The position numbers and the translations under genes were made by a program. DNA of 64,000 nucleotides from Salinigranum halophilum (GTDB lineage Archaea; Halobacteriota; Halobacteria; Halobacteriales; Haloferacaceae), in the NCBI RefSeq assembly GCF_007004735.1, contig NZ_SSNL01000006.1, positions 124,001-188,000 of the forward strand. The letters are read 5' to 3'. Of this stretch, positions 44,231-53,133 are shown piece after piece. Positions within the stretch are counted from its first letter, which is position 1. Each line of letters opens with the position of its first letter. Under the pieces are notes generated by a model. It saw only the letters and a program-made list of their open reading frames with translations, made no database searches and was not told the DNA's origin.

Positions 44231-45388
44231 ATGCCAGCCACGATTGCCAGCGGCGCGAGTACGACGTACGGCGACCACGCGGAGTCGTCGTCGCGCGAAC
44301 TGTTCGGCGAGGTCGCACTCGAAGCGCTCGACAGCGCCGGTCTCACACCGACCGACCTCGATGCCGTCTACGTCGGCAACTTCATGGGGGACCTCATCGA
44401 GGACCAGGGGCATATGGGGCCGCTCCTGGCGGACGCCATCGGAGCACCCGAGACGGCGTCGGTCCGGTTCGAGAGCGCCTGCGCGTCGGGTGGAGCGACG
44501 TTCCGTCAGGCGGTCCTTGCTATCGAATCCGGGGCGGCCGACGCGGTGCTCGCGGGCGGCGTCGAACTCATGTCGCTCGCGGACATCGAGCACGTGACCG
44601 ACGCGCTCGCCAACGCGGCCGACGAGATGTACGAGAACGAACAGGGGTTGACCTTCCCCGGCATCTACGCGCTCATGGCCCGACGCTACATGCACGAGTT
44701 CGACGTCTCACGGGAGGACCTCGCCGCCGTGTCGGTCAAGAACCACGCCAACGCCGTCGCGAACCCTCTCGCCCAGTTCCAGCGCGAACTCACCGTCGAG
44801 GAGGTGGTCGAGTCGAAGCCTATCGCGACGCCGCTGGCTCTCTACGACGCCTGTCCCGTCTCCGACGGAGCCAGCGCCGTGGTCGTCGTCAGCGAGGCGT
44901 TCGCCGCCGCACGCGACCTCGACCCGGTGGCGTCGGTGCTCGGGACCGGCCAGTCGAGCGACGCGCTGGCGCTCCACGACCGGGGGTCTATCAGCCGGAC
45001 GCCGGCGGCCGCCCGCGCCGCACAGGAGGCGTACCGCGAGGCGGGGGTCACGGTTAACGACGTCGACGTGGCGGAGGTCCACGACTGTTTCACCATCGCG
45101 GAGGTCATGGCGCTCGAGGCGCTGGGCGCGTACGACCCCGGCGCGGGCGCACGCGGCGCGGTGGACGGGGAGACCGCTGTCGACGGTTCCTTCCCGGTCA
45201 ACCCCTCCGGTGGACTCCTCGGCAAGGGCCACCCCGTCGGGGCGACCGGCATCGGGCAGCTCGTCGAGTTGACGAAGCAGCTTCGGGGGGTGCACCCGAA
45301 CCAGGTCACCGACGCGGCGGTCGCGCTCGCGCACAACGTCGGCGGGAGCGGTGCGAGCGCCACGGTCACCATCCTGGGGGGTGTGTGA
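44231..45388 (+). CDS. Thiolase-type ketothiolase catalytic subunit
   Basis: 385 residues, SCP2/archaeal thiolase type. The nucleophilic Cys is in FESACASGGATF; the C-terminal block NPSGGLLGKGHPVGATGIGQ holds the catalytic His, and HDCFTIAEVMALEALG the second active loop. It condenses or cleaves acyl-CoA with acetyl-CoA. Its last four bases overlap the start of a DUF35 OB-fold subunit; in haloarchaeal PhaA/BktB such pairs form two-subunit beta-ketothiolases for polyhydroxyalkanoate synthesis. ATG 44231, about 30 bp after CGTTAAGAG. A PHA synthase gene is next door. Confidence 0.9.
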   Translation: MPATIASGASTTYGDHAESSSRELFGEVALEALDSAGLTPTDLDAVYVGNFMGDLIEDQGHMGPLLADAIGAPETASVRFESACASGGATFRQAVLAIESGAADAVLAGGVELMSLADIEHVTDALANAADEMYENEQGLTFPGIYALMARRYMHEFDVSREDLAAVSVKNHANAVANPLAQFQRELTVEEVVESKPIATPLALYDACPVSDGASAVVVVSEAFAAARDLDPVASVLGTGQSSDALALHDRGSISRTPAAARAAQEAYREAGVTVNDVDVAEVHDCFTIAEVMALEALGAYDPGAGARGAVDGETAVDGSFPVNPSGGLLGKGHPVGATGIGQLVELTKQLRGVHPNQVTDAAVALAHNVGGSGASATVTILGGV

Positions 45389-45804
45389 CCGTGCCGGCGT
45401 GGTACGACACCTTCACGGACGCCATCGCGGCCGGCGAGCCGCAGTGTCTCGCCTGCGCGGCCTGTGGGGACGCCTCCCTCCCGCCCCGGCAGGTCTGTCC
45501 GGCGTGTGGGTCGACCGAGCTGACCGCAGAACCCCTGTCCGGACGGGGGACGATTCTGTCGTTCACCGAGATATCGGTCACGACCCCGAAGTTCCACGGG
45601 GAGACGCCCTACACGGTCGTCATGAGCGAACTCGACGAGGGGGTCGTCCTCTCGGGACAGCTCCGTGAGGCGACGGCAGCCGACGTCGCCATCGGCGAGC
45701 CAGTCGTCCTCGACACCGAGACGCGAGCCGACGGCCCCGCACTCATCACCTTCCGGCCAGCCGACGCCGAGGCCACCGACACCGGCGACCGCGACGACGC
45801 CTGA
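45385..45804 (+). CDS. DUF35 OB-fold/zinc-ribbon subunit of the ketothiolase
   Basis: 139 residues. A zinc ribbon (CLACAACGD and CPACGST) is followed by an OB fold (GTILSFTEISVTTPKF, ETPYTVVMSELDEGVVLSGQ). Such DUF35 proteins bind and bridge archaeal thiolases. GTG 45385 overlaps the thiolase stop (GTGA), a strong coupling signal. An ATG is absent nearby, supporting the GTG. The C-terminal 15 residues are acidic and probably disordered. Confidence 0.88.
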   Translation: MTVPAWYDTFTDAIAAGEPQCLACAACGDASLPPRQVCPACGSTELTAEPLSGRGTILSFTEISVTTPKFHGETPYTVVMSELDEGVVLSGQLREATAADVAIGEPVVLDTETRADGPALITFRPADAEATDTGDRDDA

Positions 45805-45862
45805 CTCGTGTGTGCGTGTGTGTCCCCGTCGCCGAGGCGTGACCGACGCGGCGCGACGGCCG

Positions 45863-47518
45863 TTAGGAGCCCGACCTCTGGTCGTCGTCCGCACCGACGA
45901 GTGCCCGCGCCCGGGTGATCCACTGCCGGGCGAGTTGCTCGCTGGCCTTCGCTGCCGTCGCGACCCGCCGGGAGTCCGTGACGGCGAGCGCCGAGACGGA
46001 CTCGACCCCGGCCGCCCGCAGGCGACCGGCGTACGTCGGCCCGATCCCGTCGACGTCCTCGAGGTCGTACGACGCGGCGACGTCGCGGTCGCCGACGGCC
46101 TCTTCGACCTCGGTCCGAATCGCCTCTCCGACGTTCCCGACGACCGTCGTCACGACGCCCTCGGCCGTCTCGACGGTCACGGCGATTCCGTCGGCTCCCG
46201 TCTCCAGCCCGATTGCCACGTCGAGGGTGTCTTCGAGGAACGCCTCGATGGCGACGACGTCGTGGTGCACGAGTGCCCGCGCGACCTCGTGGTCACGCTC
46301 GGCGATGCTGATCTCCACCTCGTCGACGCCCCCGACGGTGACGTCGGTTTCCACGTCGACGCCGAGTGCGCGCTCGATGGCCTCGCCGAAGACGTCCGCT
46401 AACCCGGGACGGTCCGACTGGTCGAGGAACCACTCGGCGACCTCGGGCCAGAGGTCGCGGTGTGAACTCGTCGACATGGCGAGTCCCACGTGGCCCGTCG
46501 GATACTCGATGGTCGTCACGTCGTCGCTCCCGACGCGGTCGTTGAACGGCGTGCTCGCCGCGGGCGGGACGAGGTGGTCGTACGCGCCGAGGATCTGCAA
46601 CACCGGCATGTCGATGTTCTCGATATCGACTCGCTCGTCCCCCACGACGAGTTCGTTCTCGGCGAGGCGGTTCTCCTGATAGATGTCCTCGACGAACTCC
46701 GCGTAGACCGTGCCGGCGACGTCCACGCTGTCGTCGAGCCACCGCTCCATGCGGGCGAAGTTCTCGACGAAGTCCTCGTTCTCGACGTGGTCTGCCAGCC
46801 GAGCGTACTTCGTGACCGTATTCGCGACGGGGTCCATCAGGTCGAAGCCGACGTCGAGGAACTCGCCGGGGACGTTCCCGTACGTCTCCACGAGCGCCCA
46901 CGGGTCGTAGTGGTCTCCCCCGCCCCACTGTTCGAGGATTCCGCCCGTGCCGTCGAAGTACAGCCCGGTCGCCATCAGCCCGAGCGCGTTGACCTTCCCG
47001 GGCTGGCGAGCGGCGTAGATGGCCGACAGCGTCCCGCCCATGCAGTAGCCAAGGAGGTTGATGGCGCTGACTCCGGCCCGCTCGCAGATCACGTCGACAC
47101 AGTTGTCGAGGTACCGGTCGACGTAGTCGCCGAGTCCGAGCGACGTGTCGAGCAGCGAGGGCTCACCCCAGTCGATGAGGTAGACGTCGTGGCCGGCTTC
47201 GAGGAGCCGCCGCACGACCGAGCGGTCGGGCTGGAGGTCGAGGACGAACGGTCGGTTGATGAGCGCGTACACGACGAGGAGCGGAACGTCGTGGCTGTCG
47301 TCGGTGAGCGACTCGTACCGGTGTAGCTCGAGTTTGTTCTCCCGATAGACGACCTCGCTCGGGGTCTGTCCGACCTCGACCGACGCCGCGTCCGCGAGCC
47401 GGCTGCTGAAGACGCTCGCCGTGCGGACCGTGTCGGCGACGGCCCCGAACGCGGTGCGCTGGGCCGATAGCCACAGCGCGACCGAGGGGGGGAGTCGGTG
47501 AGAGTCGGTGGGTGGCAT
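45863..47518 (-). CDS. phaC: Polyhydroxyalkanoate synthase PhaC with C-terminal helix-hairpin-helix
   Basis: 551 residues. Residues 1-365 are a class III-type PhaC: lipase-box variant NLLGYCMGGTLS with nucleophile C159, catalytic D314 (GAYDHLVPP) and H343 (TGHVGLAMS). It polymerises hydroxyacyl-CoA into granules. The remaining ~185 residues are unusual: an acidic alpha/beta stretch, then a helix-hairpin-helix (YDLEDVDGIGPTYAGRL, residues 484-535). Haloarchaeal PhaC proteins have long C-termini, but the HhH is not part of the catalytic fold. No phaE is adjacent. ATG 47518 chosen; an upstream frame is Arg/His-rich. Confidence 0.9.
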   Translation of the reverse strand: MPPTDSHRLPPSVALWLSAQRTAFGAVADTVRTASVFSSRLADAASVEVGQTPSEVVYRENKLELHRYESLTDDSHDVPLLVVYALINRPFVLDLQPDRSVVRRLLEAGHDVYLIDWGEPSLLDTSLGLGDYVDRYLDNCVDVICERAGVSAINLLGYCMGGTLSAIYAARQPGKVNALGLMATGLYFDGTGGILEQWGGGDHYDPWALVETYGNVPGEFLDVGFDLMDPVANTVTKYARLADHVENEDFVENFARMERWLDDSVDVAGTVYAEFVEDIYQENRLAENELVVGDERVDIENIDMPVLQILGAYDHLVPPAASTPFNDRVGSDDVTTIEYPTGHVGLAMSTSSHRDLWPEVAEWFLDQSDRPGLADVFGEAIERALGVDVETDVTVGGVDEVEISIAERDHEVARALVHHDVVAIEAFLEDTLDVAIGLETGADGIAVTVETAEGVVTTVVGNVGEAIRTEVEEAVGDRDVAASYDLEDVDGIGPTYAGRLRAAGVESVSALAVTDSRRVATAAKASEQLARQWITRARALVGADDDQRSGS

Positions 47519-47719
47519 GGTAATGTCGGGCCTGTCGTGCGGTGTTCGGCGCGAGTGGGTGGGCCGTGCGTCGCAGTCGCACGAACCCGGGTGGGTCGGC
47601 CGCGTGGGTCGTCTCGGGTCCTCCGTCACACCGACGCGGAACGACCCCGCCAGTGGACGTCGCGACCGCCCGGTCGGTTCGACGCTGCCTGTTCCACCCG
47701 GGGAGACGCCGAGAGCGCC

Positions 47720-48937
47720 TCAGGCTTCGAGGAGCCAGCCGAAGCGCTTCTCCCAGTACGCTTCGTCCGGGTGCTTCTTGCTCCGGCCGCGGGTCTTCCG
47801 GTCGCGGATCTGGCGCTCGAGCGCATCCCGGGCCTCGTTCAGTGCGTGCTTCGCGCCGTACCCCTCACCCGTGGCGATGTAGAGGCCGCGGTCGGTGTGC
47901 AGGCGGACGCGGGCCAGCAGCAACGGCGTCCCGCGGAGCTGTTCGTCATGTTCGTGCAGGTGGACCTTCGCGTCGAGGACGTTCATGCCGTGGTCGCGGT
48001 CGTCGAACCCCTCGACCATCGACACGACCTCGTCGTAGCTCACGTCGTCGAGCAGGTCGGTGCCGTACACCTGGACCGCCCGGTTGCCGCCGGCTTCCCA
48101 CGTGAGCGCGTCGAGGACGTCGGTCTTCGTGACGATGCCGAACGCCCGGTCGTCCTCGGTGACGACCAACGCGGAGCCGCCGACCGCGAACATCTCTTCG
48201 ACGGCCGTCTCGAGCGTCGCCTCGGGGTCGATGGTCCGGACCGGCGAGACCATCAGGTCACGCACCGGGAGGTCGAGGACTCGGCTCCGCTCGCCCTCGC
48301 GAGCGCCGAAGCCCCCGCGGCGTGCACGACCGGCACTGCTGGAGAGGTCGCCGCCGAACGCGTCGGTCCCGCTCGGGTCGCCACCGGCGGGCTGGTCGGC
48401 CGCTCGCGTCGTGACGTCCAGTACGTCGTAGAGACTCAGTATCCCGACTGCTTGCTCCGCTTCGACGACCGGGAGGTGGGTGATGTGGTGTTCTCTGAAC
48501 CGATGGAGCGCGTCGCCGAACGTGGTCTCCGGGTCGACCGAGACGAGGTCACGGCTGCAGGCTTGGCCCACGGTCGCGGCTTCGAGGAACGGTTGCACTG
48601 CCCGGATGACGTCGTCGGCGGTGACGACGCCGCGGAGGTGTTGCCCCTCGAAGACCGGGAGGACCTGTGAGTCGCTGTCGATCATGAGCTGGGCGACGTG
48701 GCGGACGTCCTCGTTCGGCGCGAGTCGCGGGACGTGCCACACGAGCGACTCGAGCTTCTGCTCCGGCGGGTGTCGCGAGGTCGCTAGCTGGCGACGGGTG
48801 ACGACGCCTTCGAACCGGTCCCCGCGGACCACGACGGCTTTGAGCGCGGGGTCCTCGAAGGCTCCGACGAGCTTGGAGACCCGGGTGTCCGGCGTGAATT
48901 CGACGTACTCGTCCGAGACGATGTCAATGATGTCCAT
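47720..48937 (-). CDS. Four-CBS-domain protein with C-terminal HPF/S30EA-like domain
   Basis: 405 residues. Four CBS repeats span residues 1-290 (IDIVSDEYVEFTPDTRVSKL; VLPVFEGQHLRGVVTADDVI; HLPVVEAEQAVGILSLYDVL; ALVVTEDDRAFGIVTKTDVL), with a Gly/Ser linker between repeats 3 and 4. The last ~105 residues (MNVLDAKVHLHEHDEQLRG, LARVRLHTDRGLYIATGEG, HALNEARDALERQIRDRK) look like the beta-alpha-beta-alpha fold of hibernation-promoting factor/S30EA, with a basic tail. This suggests nucleotide-controlled ribosome binding. ATG 48937. Confidence 0.8.
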   Translation of the reverse strand: MDIIDIVSDEYVEFTPDTRVSKLVGAFEDPALKAVVVRGDRFEGVVTRRQLATSRHPPEQKLESLVWHVPRLAPNEDVRHVAQLMIDSDSQVLPVFEGQHLRGVVTADDVIRAVQPFLEAATVGQACSRDLVSVDPETTFGDALHRFREHHITHLPVVEAEQAVGILSLYDVLDVTTRAADQPAGGDPSGTDAFGGDLSSSAGRARRGGFGAREGERSRVLDLPVRDLMVSPVRTIDPEATLETAVEEMFAVGGSALVVTEDDRAFGIVTKTDVLDALTWEAGGNRAVQVYGTDLLDDVSYDEVVSMVEGFDDRDHGMNVLDAKVHLHEHDEQLRGTPLLLARVRLHTDRGLYIATGEGYGAKHALNEARDALERQIRDRKTRGRSKKHPDEAYWEKRFGWLLEA

Positions 48938-49135
48938 GATTCTGTGGTAGGTTCGGATGCGGTCGGAAACGATTCGACTCGTGTGTCGGGGTCTGTGCGT
49001 GGAGATACGCGACTGAGACGAAAGAACGCGACGGTCGTTCCCACCGCGTGGAAACCGGTGGCTGCTCGCGCGGGTCGACAGCCGCGGGTCCCGGCCGGCA
49101 CCCTCGTCCCCGTGCGGAGGAGGTGGCAGGTCGTC

Positions 49136-50074
49136 TCATCCCGCTGTGACGACCGCGTCGATTCGGTCTTCGATCGCTCGAATGTCGGCTCGGAGCTCCG
49201 CCGCTTCCTCCGTCTCGACCCCCGCGAGTCGGTCCATGAGCCCCTGGAGTCGCGACTGTTTCTCACCCTCTTCGACGGCCGTCTTCTGGACGTAGACCTG
49301 CTCGTCGACGTCGTACACCGCTCGTTCCTCCAGGTCGGTGACGGCGATCACCACGTCGAGTTTCTCGGTGTCGATGCCCGTGACCCACGAGTGGGGGATT
49401 CCCCGCTCGTCGAGCGCGTCGAAGACGGCTTCCTCGTCTTTGAGCCGCCGACGCTCCCGGGTCGTCCGGTGGACACTCCCGAACCGGCCGTGCAGGCGCG
49501 CGTCGGGGCCGATGTAGTTCAACAGCAGGTCGCCGAGCTCTCGGCGCAACCGGTCGGCTCCGTGCTGGACGTCCGAGAGAAGCACGTACAGGTCCACGAG
49601 CGACGCTGGCTCGACCGACCGCGGGTCGTCGACGTGCTCACGCTCGAGCGCGTCCGCGAGCAACACGGCGTCGTCGCGGACGCGCTCGGCGGAGGTCCGC
49701 GCGGTCCACGCCGGCCGGCGGAACGGGCTCTCCGCGCTCGCCGACGTCCCCGCGCGGTGGAACCTCCCGCCGGCGTCGTCCACACCGTACCGCGACGAGA
49801 GACTCATCACCGCCACGTAGGGCTCGACGCCGGCCGGGAGGTCGGTGAGCGATACGCCGTCGGCGTCGGTTTCGAGGCGGTCGAACAGCACCTGGAACTG
49901 GTCCCGCCAGAGGGACCGCTCCGCGCCTTCGCGGACGAACTCGACGACGATTCGGTCCGTCTCCGCCGTGACGCAGTCGAACGGTCGTTCCGACCCCGGC
50001 GTCACGAGGACCTCGTCGGGGCCGAGCGTCTCACCGCGGTCACGAAGCTCTCGCCACACGGTGTCGAACTCCAT
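49136..50074 (-). CDS. Conserved-looking hypothetical protein (312 aa)
   Basis: Acidic soluble protein starting MEFDTVWRELRDRGETLGPD, with no membrane helices. It contains a helical middle (ASLVDLYVLLSDVQHGADRL), a C-terminal beta part (WVTGIDTEKLDVVIAVTDLE, YDVDEQVYVQKTAVEEGEKQ) and a final coiled coil (ELRADIRAIEDRIDAV). I do not recognise a family. ATG 50074. It is followed downstream by the CBS/HPF-like gene 198 bp away on the same strand; cotranscription is possible. Confidence 0.65.
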   Translation of the reverse strand: MEFDTVWRELRDRGETLGPDEVLVTPGSERPFDCVTAETDRIVVEFVREGAERSLWRDQFQVLFDRLETDADGVSLTDLPAGVEPYVAVMSLSSRYGVDDAGGRFHRAGTSASAESPFRRPAWTARTSAERVRDDAVLLADALEREHVDDPRSVEPASLVDLYVLLSDVQHGADRLRRELGDLLLNYIGPDARLHGRFGSVHRTTRERRRLKDEEAVFDALDERGIPHSWVTGIDTEKLDVVIAVTDLEERAVYDVDEQVYVQKTAVEEGEKQSRLQGLMDRLAGVETEEAAELRADIRAIEDRIDAVVTAG

Positions 50075-50284
50075 GGAACCACGTTCTCCGCCAGGAGTGA
50101 AAAACCGTTGTCAGGAATCTCTGAGTATCTGGAATCGGCCACCGTCGCCGGCACTGTCGGGTGGTGGCCGACCGCAGTGGGTCGAAGCGCGTCCGCACAC
50201 CTCACGTTCTTTCGCTCTCGCGTCAGCTCTCGCCGGGTCGCCACGGGAGTGACTGTTTTGTCTCCCGGCGGTCATCGTTCAGTG

Positions 50285-51028
50285 ATGTCTCTCGAACGCC
50301 CATCGAGACGCGTGACGCTCGCACTGGTGCTGGCGGCGGCCGTGTCCCTGGTACTCAACGCCGTGTTCGGAGTGGTCCGAATCGCCCTCCCTGACGGGGG
50401 GACCGCGGGACAGGCTACCGACACCGTCGCGCTGCCCGCGCCGAACACGGACGGCGACGTCTCCGTCGAGGCGGCGCTGGCGGCTCGTCGCTCCCGACGC
50501 GAATACGGGTCGGACCCGCTGTCGCGTCGTGACCTCGGCCAGGTCCTCTGGGCGGCACAGGGAATCACCCGGCGCGTGTCGGGATACCGCACCGCGCCCA
50601 GCGCCGGCGCGCGCTATCCGCTCGAACTGTTCGTCGTCGTCGGCACGTCGGGTGTCGAGGGGGTCGACCCCGGCGTCTACCAGTACCGCCCCCGGCGACA
50701 CGAACTGGTGCGTCGCCGGTCCGGTGACGTCCAGTCGGCGCTGCGGCGGGCGGCGGTCGACCAGGCGTCCGTCGAGGCGGCCGCCGTCGACCTCGTCGTC
50801 TGTGCTGTCGACGCGCGAACCACCGAAAAGTACGGGCAGCGTGGACGACAGCGGTACGTCCCGATGGAAGCCGGGCACGTCGGACAGAACGTCTACCTGC
50901 AGGCCGAATCACTGGGGCTCGGGACCGTCGCCGTCGGCGCGTTCGCCGACGACCGCGTCCGAGAACTCGTGGGCGCGCCGGCCGACCACCGGCCGCTGTA
51001 CGTTATCCCCGTCGGGACTCGCGCCTGA
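50285..51028 (+). CDS. SagB-type nitroreductase-fold oxidoreductase, membrane-anchored
   Basis: 247 residues. A single N-terminal helix (VTLALVLAAAVSLVLNAVFG) anchors it; residues 60-247 are a SagB/ThcOx flavin domain: AALAARRSRREYGSDPLSRR, LGQVLWAAQGITRRVSGYRT, APSAGARYPLELFVVV and a late MEAGHVGQNVYLQAESLGLG. SagB enzymes oxidise azolines in peptide natural products, but no leader peptide or cyclodehydratase is nearby, so another substrate is likely. ATG 50285. Confidence 0.86.
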   Translation: MSLERPSRRVTLALVLAAAVSLVLNAVFGVVRIALPDGGTAGQATDTVALPAPNTDGDVSVEAALAARRSRREYGSDPLSRRDLGQVLWAAQGITRRVSGYRTAPSAGARYPLELFVVVGTSGVEGVDPGVYQYRPRRHELVRRRSGDVQSALRRAAVDQASVEAAAVDLVVCAVDARTTEKYGQRGRQRYVPMEAGHVGQNVYLQAESLGLGTVAVGAFADDRVRELVGAPADHRPLYVIPVGTRA

Positions 51029-51068
51029 TAGAGAGCCGACCGCCGCTGGGGCCGCCGGCCCCTGTGAC

Positions 51069-51512
51069 TCACCGGACGAGTGTGAGGGGGACCCTGGCCC
51101 GCCGGGCGACGATCTCGGCGACACTGCCGAACACGGGGCGGTCTTCTCGCCTCCCGTGGGCTCCGAGGACGATGTGGTCGATGTCCTCCTCGTCGGCGTA
51201 CTCCACGATGATTCGCTTCGGGTCGCCGATCTCGGAGGTCGTAGAGACGGTCCGGTCGTGGTCGGCCGCGAGCGCTCGTGCCTCCTCGAGGAGCTGCTCG
51301 GAGGCCGCCTCGGCCCGTTCGTACCACTCCTCGGACCCCGCCAGCGGCTCGTACGACGTCTCGAAGTCCGAATACACGCCGTATCCGGGTTCGAAGAGGT
51401 CGACGACGTGAAGCACGGTGATCGACGCGTTCGGAAACTCCTTGCAGGCGTGGCGAAGCGCTGCTCGTGACAGCGGCGATCCGTCGACTGGAACGAGGAT
51501 GTTCTTTGTCAT
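51069..51512 (-). CDS. Universal stress protein (UspA), single domain
   Basis: 147 residues. MTKNILVPVDGSPLSRAALR starts the fold; DHIVLGAHGRREDRPVFGSV with AEIVARRARVPLTLVR carries the ATP-binding-type loop. Third UspA of the window. ATG 51512; the upstream in-frame codons are Thr/Pro-rich and rejected. Convergent with the SagB-type gene. Confidence 0.9.
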   Translation of the reverse strand: MTKNILVPVDGSPLSRAALRHACKEFPNASITVLHVVDLFEPGYGVYSDFETSYEPLAGSEEWYERAEAASEQLLEEARALAADHDRTVSTTSEIGDPKRIIVEYADEEDIDHIVLGAHGRREDRPVFGSVAEIVARRARVPLTLVR

Positions 51513-51726
51513 GGGTTCTGGGGTGGGTCCCGTCGTCGGTGTGCTCGCGGCCACCCGGCCAGTGGGCCGACTCGCTCGACGACGGACCCTGGGTACGTTT
51601 GGCAGCCTGAGGGGTTGGCACGTTCGGCGATTCCTGCCGCGTGAGAACCGTTCCGACAGGGTGGGGCGACCGGCTCGTTCGTCGAGCGCGGCCCGGCGAC
51701 CCCGGTCGCCCTCACGGTCCTCGTGG

Positions 51727-52491
51727 TCACTGGTACATCCCCGGCATCGACGGTTGTCGTTGCTGTTCTCCTGCCTGTTGTTGGTACTGCTGGAGCTGTT
51801 CGGCGAGCTGCTGTTTCTGTCGCTGTATCTCCTCGGCCTGTTCGAGGAGCTCCTGCGTGTCGATGTCGAACGCGACGAGCGGCTCGAGCGCGTTCTCGAT
51901 GACAGCGTGGGCCGCCCGTGGGTCCGGAATGTACGGGTTCGTCCGGACGACCAGTACCGCGGCGGGGATGTCCGCGTGGTAACAGTCGGCCAACAACGCC
52001 CCCGTCACGCCCCCGACGACACCGGTCCCTTCGGCCAGGGTGATACCGGCGTCGGTGAGTTCCCGCTCGAACCGCTCCGACGTCGCCACGCCGATGACCG
52101 ATCCGACCTGGTCCTCGGACCGCGCGGGGGCCCCCGCGAGGAACACGGCGTCGTCGAACTCCTCGGAGAGGTCGTCCAGCACACACCGACTCAGTGACTC
52201 GGTAGCCGTCGGGGGAATCGCCACGTCGCTCTGGAGCGTCATCACGGCCGGACTCTCCCCGGCGTACACGCGGACGGCGTCCCGGACGCGACCGTCGCTG
52301 AAGGCCGCGACCGGCGGGAAGTCGTCGGACGTGATCGCACCGTACTGTTCTAGTCCGAGCTGTGTGGTGATCTGGTCGACGGCGATGGAAGCGACCATGC
52401 CGAGGCCGGGGAGCCCCTCGATGAGCGTCGAGGATTCGACTGACCGCTTTCGCTGCCGCTCGAACCGCGTCGATGGGGCGTCTCGTGTCAT
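51727..52491 (-). CDS. PAC2 family protein with glutamine-rich C-terminal coil
   Basis: 254 residues. PAC2 (proteasome assembly chaperone) features: STLIEGLPGLGMVASIAVDQ, SRCVLDDLSEEFDDAVFLAG and EGTGVVGGVTGALLADCYHA. The last 45 residues are a Gln/Glu-rich coiled coil (EEIQRQKQQLAEQLQQYQQQ) ending MPGMYQ; archaeal PbaA-like chaperones also have extended C-termini, and HbYX-like ends can bind proteasomes, but MYQ is not HbYX. ATG 52491; an earlier GTG is possible. The box-like TTTTTTATC at 52657 may be its promoter. Confidence 0.84.
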   Translation of the reverse strand: MTRDAPSTRFERQRKRSVESSTLIEGLPGLGMVASIAVDQITTQLGLEQYGAITSDDFPPVAAFSDGRVRDAVRVYAGESPAVMTLQSDVAIPPTATESLSRCVLDDLSEEFDDAVFLAGAPARSEDQVGSVIGVATSERFERELTDAGITLAEGTGVVGGVTGALLADCYHADIPAAVLVVRTNPYIPDPRAAHAVIENALEPLVAFDIDTQELLEQAEEIQRQKQQLAEQLQQYQQQAGEQQRQPSMPGMYQ

Positions 52492-53133
52492 CTGAATCAC
52501 TCGGGACGAACAACGACCCCCTCCGTTGAGTATCTACCTGTCGCTGAGCTGTCGTGAGGCGTCCACCGACCCGACGGCGACCGAGCGACGGCTACGAGTT
52601 CGTCGTGGCCGGACACCCCGTGTGTCCGGACGGTGACAGCGGCGAACGGGGTTCGATTTTTTATCGAAGTCGTTGTACCCCAGTACGCGAACAGTCGACG
52701 CGGGGACCGGGTCACCCGAGAGCGGACCGACCGCCTGCGTATCGACCTGTGCCCGCTCACCACAGCTCACCGCTCGAACCGACGGGAGACCGCTGCTCGG
52801 CGGAATTGTCGCATTGCAGCCATTTCAGTCCCGCCGAGACCGACGCGACCGAACCGACACCCAGGACTGGGGACGTCGTCGCCGACCGCTCTACAGCGTC
52901 CCGTCCGTCCCGTGAGTCCGCGACGGGGCCCGTTCCGCCACGGCTCAGAACCCATGAGTAGATACAATCAGTTCTATGCTCGATTGACTCCCCCCACCGT
53001 CGGACGACTGGCTTCTGTCGCCGGTGCAATCGGTGGTCACGACGTGCTCCGTCCACCGTTCGGGAGACGCTCGAACGTCCGTTGGGAGGACGCCGGAAGG
53101 GCTTCAGGCCCGCACGGCCACTGTCCGAGTGAC
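52492..53133. other. Region upstream of GH13 gene
   Basis: 642 bp. A frame continuous with the amylase gene is open from 52633 but is Arg/Pro-rich until ATG 53134 and not supported as coding. An A/T-rich palindrome TTCGAT/ATCGAA (52652-52668) and the A/T-rich stretch 52955-52980 look like promoters. Confidence 0.4.

Noticed and set aside
52633-53133. N-terminal extension of the GH13 protein
   Set aside because: Arg/Pro-rich composition, A/T-rich promoter-like sequence inside it, and family similarity begins only after ATG 53134.
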